From: Curtobacterium flaccumfaciens
GTDB taxonomy: Bacteria; Actinomycetota; Actinomycetes; Actinomycetales; Microbacteriaceae
Direction: 5' to 3'
DNA length: 64,000 bases
Assembly (NCBI RefSeq): GCF_013359815.1
Contig: NZ_JABMCF010000033.1
Location: 248,001 to 312,000 of the forward strand
Shown here: positions 42,307 to 50,483 of the stretch, piece by piece
Position numbering within the stretch: position 1 is the stretch's first letter
Layout: every line of letters begins with the position of its first letter
Notes under the pieces: model-generated
The model's input: only the letters and a program-made list of their open reading frames with translations
Told to the model about the DNA's origin: nothing
Database searches by the model: none
Translations under genes and position numbers: made by a program

Positions 42307-43136
42307 TGGCGAAGACCCCGCGGCTCCTGCCGACGAACCCCCGGCTCTTCCGCGCCCGTGTCCTCCGGACCCAGCGGGTGACCCCCTCGATGCAGCGCGT
42401 CACCGTCACAGGCGACGACCTGCACGAGTTCGGCTACCTCGGTTTCGACCACTGGTTCCGCCTGTTCGTCCGACGCCCCGACCAGGACACCTTCCGGATG
42501 CCCGACCTGGACGGCAAGAAGTGGTGGCCGACGTTCCTCGGCATCCCCGAGGACATCCGCCCCCACTGCGCGAACTACACCGTCGCCGCCTACCGCCTGC
42601 TCGCCGACGGCACCGCCGAGCTCGACATCGACTTCGTCGTGCACCTGGACCACCGCGGCGAGCTCGAGGGCCGCGCCGCGATCTGGGCCTGCGCCGCACG
42701 CCCCGGCGAGGAGCTCGCGATGCTCGACCAGGGCTGCATCTTCGACGTCCCCGCCGGCACCAGCGAGGTCGTCGTCGCCGCAGAGGAGACCGGCCTGCCC
42801 GGCGTCGTCGGCATCGCCGCGTCGTTGCCGCGCGACACCGTCGGCCGCATCATCCAAGAGGTCCCGACCCCCGCCGACATCCGTGACCTCGACGCCCCCA
42901 CCGGCGTGCAGGTGACGTGGATCGTCCGGCAGCCCGGCGCCGTCCCCGGCAGTGGCGCCCTCGCCGAACTGCAGCGGCACGTGCCGTCCGACGACCAGGG
43001 GTACGCGTTCGTCGTGGGGGAGTCACGACTCGCAACGGAGGGCCGCCGCCACCTGCACCGTGCGGGCCTGCCGAAGTCGCGCATCACGTTCTCCGGCTTC
43101 TGGAAGCACGAGACGAAGGTCTCCATCCCCGCCTGA
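42306..43136 (+). CDS. Siderophore-interacting protein (ViuB/SIP ferric-siderophore reductase)
   Basis: 276 residues. FAD-binding domain first ('TPSMQRVTVTGDDLHEFGY', 'HWFRLFVRRP'), then the NAD(P)H-binding SIP domain with 'GTSEVVVAAEETGLPGVVGI' and the C-terminal family block 'DDQGYAFVVGESRLATEGR' and 'ITFSGFWKHE'. It releases iron from the imported siderophore by reduction in the cytoplasm. It shares an iron box with the divergent importer operon. The repeat array starts directly after it. Confidence 0.94.
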   Translation: MAKTPRLLPTNPRLFRARVLRTQRVTPSMQRVTVTGDDLHEFGYLGFDHWFRLFVRRPDQDTFRMPDLDGKKWWPTFLGIPEDIRPHCANYTVAAYRLLADGTAELDIDFVVHLDHRGELEGRAAIWACAARPGEELAMLDQGCIFDVPAGTSEVVVAAEETGLPGVVGIAASLPRDTVGRIIQEVPTPADIRDLDAPTGVQVTWIVRQPGAVPGSGALAELQRHVPSDDQGYAFVVGESRLATEGRRHLHRAGLPKSRITFSGFWKHETKVSIPA

Positions 43137-43139
43137 CCC

Positions 43140-43738
43140 GCGCTGCCTGGCAGGTATGCCCGTTCTCGCCAGGTACGCCCGATCCTTCCCCTTGCGCGCG
43201 CGATGCCTGGTCCTTTCGGGGGTACCGCCACAGAACTTCCGACCGGGTATGCCCGGTTCCGCCAGGTATGCCCGGTTCGGCCAGGTGCGCCCGGTCCTTC
43301 CTTTGGCGTGCGCGATGCCTGGTGCTTTCGGGCGTACCACCACGGAACTTCCGACCGGGTATGCCCGGTTCCGCCAGGCGCGCCCGTTCCCCCTAGGTAC
43401 GCCCGTTCCCGCCAGGTACGCCCGGTTCTTCCCCTGGCGTGCGCGATGCCTGGTGCTTTCGGGCATACCGCCACAGAACTTCCGACCGAGTACGCCCGGT
43501 TCCGCCAGGTACGCCCGGTTCCGGCAGGTACGCCCGGTTCCCCCTAGCTACGCCCGTTCCGGCCAGGTGCGCCCGGTTCCGCCCGGTGCGCCCGGTTCCG
43601 GTAGGCACGCCCGGTTCCGCCCGCTACGCCCGGTCCTTCCACTGGCGGGCGCGGTGCCTGGTGCTTTCGGGCGTACCGCCACAGAACTTCCGACCGGGTA
43701 CGCCCGGTTCCGCCAGGGACGCCCGAAAGCGCCAGCCG
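43140..43738. repeat. Non-coding tandem/composite repeat array
   Basis: About 600 bp made only of repeats. A 19-nt unit, consensus TACGCCCGGTTCCGCCAGG, occurs roughly 19 times with substitutions. It is interrupted by four copies of a 63-64-nt module at 43184-43247, 43296-43359, 43428-43490 and 43635-43698. The module contains GCGATGCCTGGTGCTTTCGG, then GGCGTACC and GGGTACGCC as a hairpin around GAACTTCCGACC. Groups of 2, 3, 4, 8 and 2 short units lie before, between and after the modules. Because 19 is not a multiple of three, the open frames through it do not encode a stable protein repeat. A diverged copy of the family is at 55776-55865. Confidence 0.92.
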
Positions 43739-43764
43739 CGCCGCGCCCGCGACGGACGGACGGA

Positions 43765-43808
43765 CGGGCGGGAGGCCCGGTGCCAGCTGGCACCGGGCCT
43801 CCCGTCCG
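43765..43808. terminator. Palindromic terminator (GGAGGCCCG family)
   Basis: 22-nt arms 43765-43786 and 43787-43808 with one mismatch and no loop, just after the stop of the leftward permease gene and at the end of the repeat array. Confidence 0.78.
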
Positions 43809-43821
43809 TGGTGGGGTCGCG

Positions 43822-44733
43822 TCAGCCCTTGAGGCCCGAGCCCGTCACGCCCTCCACGATCTGCCGCTGGAAGATCAGGTAGAGGATGATCAGCGGCAGC
43901 GCCGCGAGGATCGCACCGGCCTGGATGTCGGCGTAGCGCTGCCCGAAGCTGCCCTGGACCGTGGCGAGCCCGACCGGGATCGTCATGAGGTCCGGATTGG
44001 ACAGCACGAACAGCGGCAGCAGCAGGTTGTTCCACACCCCGACGAAGGTCAGGATCGTCACGGCCGCGATCACCGGACGCGACAGCGGCAGGATGACCGA
44101 CCAGTAGACCTTCCAGATGCCGGCGCCGTCGATGCGCGCCGCCTCTTCCAGCTCCTTCGGGATGCCGTCGAAGAACTGCTTGAAGATGAACACCGCGATC
44201 ACGGCGGGCACCTGCGGGAAGATCACCGACCAGTAGGTGTTGAGCAGGCCGACCGCGTTGAGCTCCTGGAAGATCGGGATGATCAGCACCTGGGTGGGGA
44301 TCATGATCCCGAGGATGATGAGCAGGAACGCGATGTTGCGGCCGCGGAACACCAGCCGCGACAGCGCGAACGCCGCCATCGACGCGAACAGCACGGTGAG
44401 TGCCGCCGTGACGACGCTCGTGATGGCGCTGGCGAGGTACCAGTTCCAGATGTCGCCGGCCTGGAACAGCGACGAGTACGAGTGCAGCGTCGGGTTCCAG
44501 TTCGACAGGATCGCGTTCGCGCCGAGTGCGGCGACGCCGTTGTCGGACAGCGACGTCTTCAGGGCGAACACGCTCGGGATGAGCCAGATGATCGCGAAGA
44601 TCGTCAGGACGATCCCCGACGCGATCGTGAAGCCGCGACCGCTGACGCCGATCTTCGCGGCGCTCGTCGGAGCGGCGGACGAGACGCCGGTGCGGAGCTT
44701 GCGGCCGGTGGTGATGCTCTCGGTGGCGGTCAT
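43822..44733 (-). CDS. Carbohydrate ABC transporter permease (MalG type)
   Basis: 303 residues, six helices after a 25-residue head. The ATPase-coupling EAA loop is 'EAARIDGAGIWKVYWSVIL' near residue 195. Third gene of the importer (binding protein, permease, permease); starts one base after the stop of the preceding gene. There is no ATPase gene in the cluster, so a shared MsmK-like ATPase elsewhere is expected. Confidence 0.92.
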   Translation of the reverse strand: MTATESITTGRKLRTGVSSAAPTSAAKIGVSGRGFTIASGIVLTIFAIIWLIPSVFALKTSLSDNGVAALGANAILSNWNPTLHSYSSLFQAGDIWNWYLASAITSVVTAALTVLFASMAAFALSRLVFRGRNIAFLLIILGIMIPTQVLIIPIFQELNAVGLLNTYWSVIFPQVPAVIAVFIFKQFFDGIPKELEEAARIDGAGIWKVYWSVILPLSRPVIAAVTILTFVGVWNNLLLPLFVLSNPDLMTIPVGLATVQGSFGQRYADIQAGAILAALPLIILYLIFQRQIVEGVTGSGLKG

Positions 44734-44734
44734 G

Positions 44735-45706
44735 TCAGGCCCCGATCTCTCGCTTGGCGGCAGCGCGCTCGACGAGCTGCCGGATGACCGCGATCGCCAC
44801 GATCACGATGAACAGGAGGACCGACGCGGCCGATGCGGCACCGAGCCGGTTGTCGGTGAAGCCGACCCCGGTGATGAGCTGCAGCGAGACCTGGGTCGAG
44901 ATGCCCGGCCCGCCGTTCGTCATCAGGTAGACCTGGTCGAAGATCTTCAGGCTCGCGATGATCTGCAGCAGGACGACCAGCGTCGTCGTGCGGCCGAGCA
45001 GGGGGAGCGTGATCGACTTGATCTGCTGCCAGTTCGACGCACCGTCGACGGCGGCTGCTTCGTACAGTTCGCGCGGGATCTCCTGCAGACCGGCCAGGTA
45101 GAGCACGAAGTTGAAGCCGAGGGTCCACCACACGGTGGCGATCGCGACACCGATCATGGCCGTGTTCGGGCTCGACAGCATGCCGGAGCCGGGCGTCATG
45201 CCGATCGCCGACTGCAGGCTCGCCCACAGACCGGTGCTCGGCGTGAAGATGAACACCCAGATCAGCGAGATCGTCGCCGACGGCAGGATGAACGGCAGGA
45301 AGAACGCCAGACGGAAGAACCACTGCCCGCGGTTCATCCGGTTCGTCAGCACGGCGAACACGAACGCCAGGATGACGAGCGGCGGGGTCGTGTACAGCGT
45401 GAACTGCAGCGTGTGCCAGAGCGACGACCAGAAGTCGCTGCGCCCGAGCATCTCGGCGTAGTTCGCGAACCCGGCGAAGCTGCCGAGCCCGGTGCGGACG
45501 GTCGAGGTGTTGAAGAAGCTCGTGACGATCATCCAGACCGTCGGGCCGAGCAGGAAGGCCACGTAGAACAGGCCGAACGGGGCGAGGAACAGCCAGCCGC
45601 TGCGGCCCTGGCCGCGGTTCACGCTGGAGCCGTAGGAGCGGTTCCGGCGGAGACGCGGCGCGGTGGCCGCGTCGGTCGGCCGGTCGAGGACAGGTGCTGT
45701 GGTCAC
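44735..45706 (-). CDS. Carbohydrate ABC transporter permease (MalF type)
   Basis: 323 residues with six helices starting near residue 40 ('SGWLFLAPFGLFYVAFLLG'). EAA loop 'EAAAVDGASNWQQIKSITL' near residue 215. Forms the membrane channel with the MalG-type subunit. The arrangement beside a GH51 arabinofuranosidase suggests arabino-oligosaccharide uptake. Confidence 0.92.
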   Translation of the reverse strand: MTTAPVLDRPTDAATAPRLRRNRSYGSSVNRGQGRSGWLFLAPFGLFYVAFLLGPTVWMIVTSFFNTSTVRTGLGSFAGFANYAEMLGRSDFWSSLWHTLQFTLYTTPPLVILAFVFAVLTNRMNRGQWFFRLAFFLPFILPSATISLIWVFIFTPSTGLWASLQSAIGMTPGSGMLSSPNTAMIGVAIATVWWTLGFNFVLYLAGLQEIPRELYEAAAVDGASNWQQIKSITLPLLGRTTTLVVLLQIIASLKIFDQVYLMTNGGPGISTQVSLQLITGVGFTDNRLGAASAASVLLFIVIVAIAVIRQLVERAAAKREIGA

Positions 45707-45790
45707 GTCATCGTGCCTTTCGCGCGGTGTTCACGGCGATCGCGGGGGTCGTCTGCCCGGCGTGGTCCGGCCGGGCGGTTGCGTGCCGGG

Positions 45791-47146
45791 TCACAGGGGG
45801 CTCGGGGTGTTGAGGTACGTCGCGAGCTGCGACTTGATGGCGCTGAGGGCCTGCGCTGGGGACGAGCTGCCCTGCTGCACGAGGGCGAGCTGGGCGCCCA
45901 CCGTGCCCTCGAACGTCGAACCCGACCCGCCGTACCAGGCGGCGTCGTCGAACACGGCGGTCTCGGCTGCGGCCGCGTAGTTCGACTGGGGCGTGAGCTT
46001 CTTGTACGCCGCGCTGTCGAACGTCGGGATGTAGGCCGGCACGTGCCCGCCCTCGGCCCACGTCAGGCTCTGCTCGAGCATCTGCTTGATGAAGAGCATG
46101 TGCTGCTTGCGCTGCTCCGGCGTGCGGGCCTTCTTCGGCAGGACGAACGTGTGCGAGTCCGCCTGGGTCGCCGGCTTGTCGTAGAGCTGGGGGATCGGCG
46201 CCATGCCGAAGTTCAGGCCCTTGATCGACTGCGCGGTGCTGATCTCCCACTCGCCCTGCATGAAGAAGCCGGCCTTGCCGTCGAACATGAGCGACTGCGC
46301 GGTGGCGTAGTCGAGGGCCTTGTTCAGCCAGCCCTCCTTCACCCACTTCTGGGTGCGGCTCGTGACCTCGTTGTAGGCGTCCTCGTTGACGGTGAGCTTC
46401 GACCCGCCGTCGCTGATGAAGGGGGTGGCGTCCTTCAGCTGGTTGTACATCGTCCAGAAGAAGCGCCACGGGGTGGCCGTCTCCGGCACCACGTTCGCGA
46501 CGTTGAGCGCCGTGCCACCGGTGACCTTGGCGACCGCGGCGAGGGCCTTCTCGAAGTTGTCCATGCCGTTGAGGTCGACGAGGTTGCCGTCGCCGTCGAT
46601 CAGGCCGGCCTTCTTGCAGACGTCGACGTTGTAGAAGAGGACGAAGGGGTGTGTGTCGAGCGGGACCGCGATGTTGTTGCCGTCGGTCTTCTGCGCCGCC
46701 CAGGCCTTCTGGTTGAAGTCGGCGGCGCTCAGGCCGACGCTCGCCAGGTCGTCCGACGTGATCGGGTCGAGCAGGTCACCGTCCCAGAGCGGCTTCGCGC
46801 GGGTCAGGTGCGCGACCGCGACGTCCGGCGGCTTGTTCCCGACGGTCGCCAGTGTCAGCTTCGAGTAGTACGGGTTGCCCCACGCGAACGTGGTGCCCTG
46901 CAGCGCGCTCGAGCCGCCGTGCTGCTTCGCGTAGCCGTCCTCCATGGCCTGCATGCGGACGCCGTCGCCGCCGCCGAACAGGTTCCAGAAGACGAGGGTC
47001 TCGGGGTTGAGTGCGCTGCCGGCGAGGCCGGCGGCGAGGGGGCTCGAGCAGGCGGCGAGCGGCAGGACCGTCGCGGCCGCTGCACCGGCGGCGAGGAAGC
47101 CCCGGCGCGAGAGGCGCGACGCGGGTGTTGCGGGTGGGATCGGCAT
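45791..47146 (-). CDS. Extracellular solute-binding lipoprotein of a carbohydrate ABC transporter
   Basis: 451 residues. Twin-arginine-style lipoprotein signal 'SRRGFLAAGAAAATVLPLAA' with Cys33. Cluster B/D-type binding-protein fold: 'TLVFWNLFGGGDGVRM' begins the N lobe, 'HLTRAKPLWDGDLLDP' and 'NIAVPLDTHPFVLFYNVDV' are family-like segments, 'GKAGFFMQGEWEIS' lies mid-protein. ATG 47146. Divergent from the GH51 gene; both promoters face GTGAGCGCTCAC operators, so binding protein and enzyme should be induced together. Confidence 0.92.
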   Translation of the reverse strand: MPIPPATPASRLSRRGFLAAGAAAATVLPLAACSSPLAAGLAGSALNPETLVFWNLFGGGDGVRMQAMEDGYAKQHGGSSALQGTTFAWGNPYYSKLTLATVGNKPPDVAVAHLTRAKPLWDGDLLDPITSDDLASVGLSAADFNQKAWAAQKTDGNNIAVPLDTHPFVLFYNVDVCKKAGLIDGDGNLVDLNGMDNFEKALAAVAKVTGGTALNVANVVPETATPWRFFWTMYNQLKDATPFISDGGSKLTVNEDAYNEVTSRTQKWVKEGWLNKALDYATAQSLMFDGKAGFFMQGEWEISTAQSIKGLNFGMAPIPQLYDKPATQADSHTFVLPKKARTPEQRKQHMLFIKQMLEQSLTWAEGGHVPAYIPTFDSAAYKKLTPQSNYAAAAETAVFDDAAWYGGSGSTFEGTVGAQLALVQQGSSSPAQALSAIKSQLATYLNTPSPL

Positions 47147-47198
47147 GGCATCACTCCATCGGGATGGGCCGGGCTCGGGAACAGGGTCGGTGCTCCCG

Positions 47199-47242
47199 CC
47201 GGAGCATCGCTGCTCCGGACCCGGAGCACTGCTGCTCCGGAC
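47199..47242. repeat. Two tandem 22-nt palindromic repeats in the leader of the binding-protein gene
   Basis: 47199-47220 and 47221-47242 differ at two positions; each has GGAGCA...TGCTCC inverted arms. They lie 50-100 bp upstream of the leftward ATG. Confidence 0.7.
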
Positions 47243-47265
47243 ACGGAACGACCTTCCGGTGCTCC

Positions 47266-47277
47266 GTGAGCGCTCAC
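47266..47277. promoter_or_regulatory. LacI-type operator, site 1
   Basis: GTGAGCGCTCAC, perfect 12-bp palindrome on the transporter side of the divergent region. Confidence 0.75.
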
Positions 47278-47346
47278 ATTAGCGCTCGCTCCCGGCATCC
47301 GCCACCCCTTTCGCGACGGCGTGGAACCCGGTAGCGTTTCCGTCAG

Positions 47347-47358
47347 GTGAGCGCTCAC
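47347..47358. promoter_or_regulatory. LacI-type operator, site 2
   Basis: GTGAGCGCTCAC, identical to site 1 and 81 bp from it, on the GH51 side. The regulator is not recognisable in the window; the nearby LacI gene has a different operator (TTGACGTCAA). Confidence 0.75.
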
Positions 47359-47441
47359 TTTCGTGACGGCCCGCTTCGGTTCCCGTCCGTGGCCCCACCC
47401 GCTCCCCGCACGAACCGCACTGCCACGATCGAAGGAGATCC

Positions 47442-48947
47442 ATGCCCCGCACACACCTCGTCCTCGACGCCGCGTTCACCGTGGGGCCGGTGCGACGTCG
47501 CCTGTTCGGCGGGTTCGTCGAGCACCTCGGCCGCCACGTCTACGACGGCATCCACGAGCCCACCCACGAGAGCGCCGACGAGCACGGCTTCCGCAAGGAC
47601 GTCGTCGAACTCGTCAAGGAACTCGGCGTCTCCGCCATCCGCTACCCCGGTGGCAACTTCGTCTCCGGCTACAAGTGGGAGGACGGCGTCGGCCCCGTCG
47701 AGCAGCGCCCCCGCCGCCTCGACCTGGCCTGGCACTCGACCGAGACCAACGAGGTCGGCCTGCACGAGTTCCAGCACTGGCTCGACCAGGTCGGCTCGGA
47801 GCTCATGCTCGCCGTGAACCTCGGCACCCGCGGCACGCAGGAGGCGATCGAGCTCCTCGAGTACGCGAACATCGACGCCGGGACCGCACTGTCCGAATAC
47901 CGTCGTTCGAACGGTCGCCAGGAACCCTTCGCCATCAAGATGTGGTGCCTCGGCAACGAGATGGACGGCCCGTGGCAGCTCGGCCACAAGAACGCCGACG
48001 ACTACGGCAAGCTCGCCGCCATGACCGCCAAGGCCATGCGGCAGATCCAGCCCGACCTCGAGCTCGTCGCTTGCGGTTCCTCCGGGGCGTCGATGCCGAC
48101 GTTCGGCGAGTGGGAGCGCACCGTCCTCGAGCACACCTACGACGACGTCGACTACATCTCCGCGCACGCCTACTACGAGGAGGACGACGACCTGCCGTCG
48201 TTCCTCGCCTCGGGCGCCAACATGGACCACTTCATCAAGACGGTCACCACGGCCGCCGACCACGTCCAGGCGCAGAAGAAGTCCGACAAGCGCATCGACA
48301 TCTCGTTCGACGAGTGGAACGTCTGGTCGATCAAGAAGTGGGAAGCGAAGGCCAAGACCTTCACGCTCGACGAGTGGCCCGTCGCCCCGCGTCTGCTCGA
48401 GGACGTCTACACCGTCGCCGACGCCGTCGTCGTGGGTGGCCTGCTCATCTCGCTGCTCCGGCACGCCGACCGCGTCGCCTCGGCCTCGCTCGCCCAGCTC
48501 GTCAACGTGATCGGCCCGATCATGACCGAGCCCGGCGGCCCGGCCTGGCGCCAGACGACCTTCTTCCCGTTCTCGGTCACCTCGCGCCTGGCGCAGGGCA
48601 CCTCGCTGCAGGTCAAGGCCTCTGGTGACACGGTCGACGGCGGCAAGCACGGCGAGGTCCCGGTCGTGGACTCCGCCGCCACCGTGTCCGAGGACGGCAA
48701 GGCCGCGGTCTTCCTGATCAACCGCCACCCGTCCGAGCCGACCACGGTGACGATCGACCTGGCCGGCATCGGTGCGACGGGTGACGTCCACGCCGAGGGC
48801 GTCTGGGACGACGACCTGCACGCCGTGAACGACCTGGAGAACACCTCGCGCGTGGGGCTCCGCACGAACGAGTCGGTCCGCCGCGAGGGCGACACCGTCA
48901 CGATCGAGCTCCCGCCGGTCTCCTGGACCGCCGTCTCGATCGGCTGA
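47442..48947 (+). CDS. abfA: Alpha-L-arabinofuranosidase, GH51
   Basis: 501 residues from ATG 47442 with AAGGAG upstream. No signal peptide, so intracellular. TIM barrel with the acid/base Glu in 'WCLGNEMDGPWQ' (about residue 172) and the nucleophile Glu in 'DISFDEWNVWS' (about 291); N-terminal 'RRLFGGFVEHLGRHVYDG' and the C-terminal beta domain ('PPVSWTAVSIG') are as in the family. Cleaves terminal arabinofuranosyl residues from imported arabino-oligosaccharides. Divergent from the importer genes under the same operators. Confidence 0.96.
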   Translation: MPRTHLVLDAAFTVGPVRRRLFGGFVEHLGRHVYDGIHEPTHESADEHGFRKDVVELVKELGVSAIRYPGGNFVSGYKWEDGVGPVEQRPRRLDLAWHSTETNEVGLHEFQHWLDQVGSELMLAVNLGTRGTQEAIELLEYANIDAGTALSEYRRSNGRQEPFAIKMWCLGNEMDGPWQLGHKNADDYGKLAAMTAKAMRQIQPDLELVACGSSGASMPTFGEWERTVLEHTYDDVDYISAHAYYEEDDDLPSFLASGANMDHFIKTVTTAADHVQAQKKSDKRIDISFDEWNVWSIKKWEAKAKTFTLDEWPVAPRLLEDVYTVADAVVVGGLLISLLRHADRVASASLAQLVNVIGPIMTEPGGPAWRQTTFFPFSVTSRLAQGTSLQVKASGDTVDGGKHGEVPVVDSAATVSEDGKAAVFLINRHPSEPTTVTIDLAGIGATGDVHAEGVWDDDLHAVNDLENTSRVGLRTNESVRREGDTVTIELPPVSWTAVSIG

Positions 48948-48990
48948 CAAGGCGCCTCGGCGCACGCCACGGCGGGCGTCGAGTGAGCAC

Positions 48991-49024
48991 AGAGGACGTC
49001 GGGCGCTCGCGCCCGACGTCCTCT
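48991..49024 (+). terminator. Terminator of the GH51 gene
   Basis: Perfect 16-bp arms 48991-49006 and 49009-49024, 2-nt loop, 43 bp after the stop. Confidence 0.8.
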
Positions 49025-49261
49025 GCTCGTTGTGGGGGCGCGGCGGCCGGGCGCGAGTTCACGTGCTGGGCGACAGTTCGCGGGGCGACGGGCGCGTGGA
49101 CTGTCGCTGGGCCCGTGACGCGGCCGGCGCGGCGGCCGGGAGGCGCGTGGCGGCCTGGCACCGGGCCTCCTGTCCGGCCCGGGCGCGAGTTCACGGGCTG
49201 GACGACAGTTCACGGGGCCGTGCGAGCGTGAGGTGTCGGTGAGCGCGAAACGCGCGCCGCG
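49025..49261. repeat. Intergenic region with a 40-nt direct repeat
   Basis: 49048-49087 and 49180-49220 are diverged direct repeats beginning CGGGCGCGAGTTCACG and containing GACAGTTC. Between them is a decayed member of the GGAGGC palindrome family (49134-49178). No gene is supported. Confidence 0.7.
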
Positions 49262-50293
49262 TCAGCGCGCCGGCGGCGCCGCCGTGCTCGCCCGCTCGAC
49301 GAGCCGCACCGGCACGAGGTCGGCCGCGACGCTGACCCGCTCGCCGTCGATCTGGGCGAGCAGGTTCGCGACCGCTCGGCGGCCGACCTCGTCGAAGGAC
49401 TGGTGCACGGTGGTCAGCGGCGGCCAGAACGAGTCGGACTCGGGGGAGTCGTCGAACCCCACCACGCTGAGCGACGACGGCACCGGGCGTCCGGACTCGT
49501 GTGCGGCGCGCAGGACACCGAGGGCGGTCTGGTCGTTCGCGGCGAACACCGCGGTGATCTCCGGGCGTGCAGCGATCTCGAGCCCGGCCTCGTAGCCGTG
49601 CTCGGTCGTCCAGCCGCCGCGGAACACCGGGGGGACCGGTCGACCGGCGCGCGTCAGGGTGTCCTGCCACGCGGCGAGGCGACGGGCTGCCGAGTACGAG
49701 GACTCCGGACCGGCGACGTGCCAGACGGTCTCGTGCCCCAGGTCGAGCAGGTGCTGCGTGGCCTGCCGGGCGCCGTCGGCCTGGTCGGTGTCGATCGCGG
49801 GGTGGTCGGTGCTGCCCGTGGAGTCGACGATGACCATCGGCACGCCGTCGGGCAGCACGACCTCGGCGGTGTCGATGATGTGCGACTCGATGATGATCAC
49901 GACGCCGTCGACGGCCTGTTCGTGCAGGCGCGAGAACGCGGAGCGGACGCCTGCTTCGGTGCGCGATGCCATCGGCAGCAGGGTGATCGTGAAGTCGGCG
50001 ACCCCGGCTGCGTCGGCGATCGCCTCGAGCGTGCGCATGTTGCCGAAGGACGCGAGCGTGAACATGATCACGCCGATGGTGCGGAAGCGGCCCGAGCGCA
50101 GGGCACGGGCGGCACGGTTGGGTCGGTAGCCCAGGGACTCCATCGCGCGCTGGACGCGGTCGCGGGTCTCCGGGCTGACGTTGTCGAAGCCCCGGGCGAC
50201 GCGCGAGACCGTCTGCATCGACACCCCGGCGGCGTCGGCCACTGCGGCCATCGAGGGGGCGCGGCGGGTGCCGGCGGGGGACTCCATCGTCAC
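49262..50293 (-). CDS. LacI family transcriptional regulator
   Basis: 343 residues from GTG 50293, chosen because GGAAGGAG lies seven bases upstream; ATG 50287 is an alternative. HTH 'SMAAVADAAGVSMQTVSRVA' plus hinge 'RPNRAARALRSGR', then the sugar-binding domain ('GVIMFTLASFG', 'VIVDSTGSTDHPAIDTDQ', 'AVFAANDQTALGVL', 'SVVGFDDSPES'). Divergent from the galactoside importer genes; ATGTTGACGTCAACAT in between is the typical operator of this group. It likely represses the importer and beta-galactosidase until a galactoside binds. Confidence 0.93.
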   Translation of the reverse strand: MTMESPAGTRRAPSMAAVADAAGVSMQTVSRVARGFDNVSPETRDRVQRAMESLGYRPNRAARALRSGRFRTIGVIMFTLASFGNMRTLEAIADAAGVADFTITLLPMASRTEAGVRSAFSRLHEQAVDGVVIIIESHIIDTAEVVLPDGVPMVIVDSTGSTDHPAIDTDQADGARQATQHLLDLGHETVWHVAGPESSYSAARRLAAWQDTLTRAGRPVPPVFRGGWTTEHGYEAGLEIAARPEITAVFAANDQTALGVLRAAHESGRPVPSSLSVVGFDDSPESDSFWPPLTTVHQSFDEVGRRAVANLLAQIDGERVSVAADLVPVRLVERASTAAPPAR

Positions 50294-50350
50294 GCTGGCG
50301 CTCCTTCCGGATCGAGGGGCCGAGCGGTCGGCCTCCCCGGACGCTAGCGC

Positions 50351-50366
50351 ATGTTGACGTTGCCAT
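50351..50366. promoter_or_regulatory. Imperfect LacI operator
   Basis: ATGTTGACGTTGCCAT, a degraded copy of the perfect site 35 bp to its right. Confidence 0.5.
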
Positions 50367-50385
50367 GCTATCGTCGCGTCGTTCG

Positions 50386-50401
50386 ATGTTGACGTCAACA
50401 T
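50386..50401. promoter_or_regulatory. LacI operator between lacI and importer genes
   Basis: ATGTTGACGTCAACAT, perfect 16-bp palindrome about 83 bp upstream of the permease ATG. Confidence 0.8.
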
Positions 50402-50483
50402 CGGTGACCGCCCGGACACCCTGATCCGGCCCGGGCCGAGCCGCCGACATCGACCACCCGAACGCAGCAGACGAAGGAGTCAC

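Noticed and set aside
43140-43738. Possible CRISPR array
   Set aside because: The sequence between modules is itself made of repeats, not unique spacers, the modules are diverged, and no cas genes are present.
42952-44787. Long frame through the repeat array giving a Pro/Arg/Tyr-rich 'protein'
   Set aside because: The 19-nt unit shifts frame at every copy, several frames on both strands are equally open, and the frame continues antisense into the permease gene. No start signal fits.
49262-50293. LacI regulator as controller of the GH51 operators
   Set aside because: Its own divergent region carries a different palindrome (TTGACGTCAA), so I did not assign GTGAGCGCTCAC to it.
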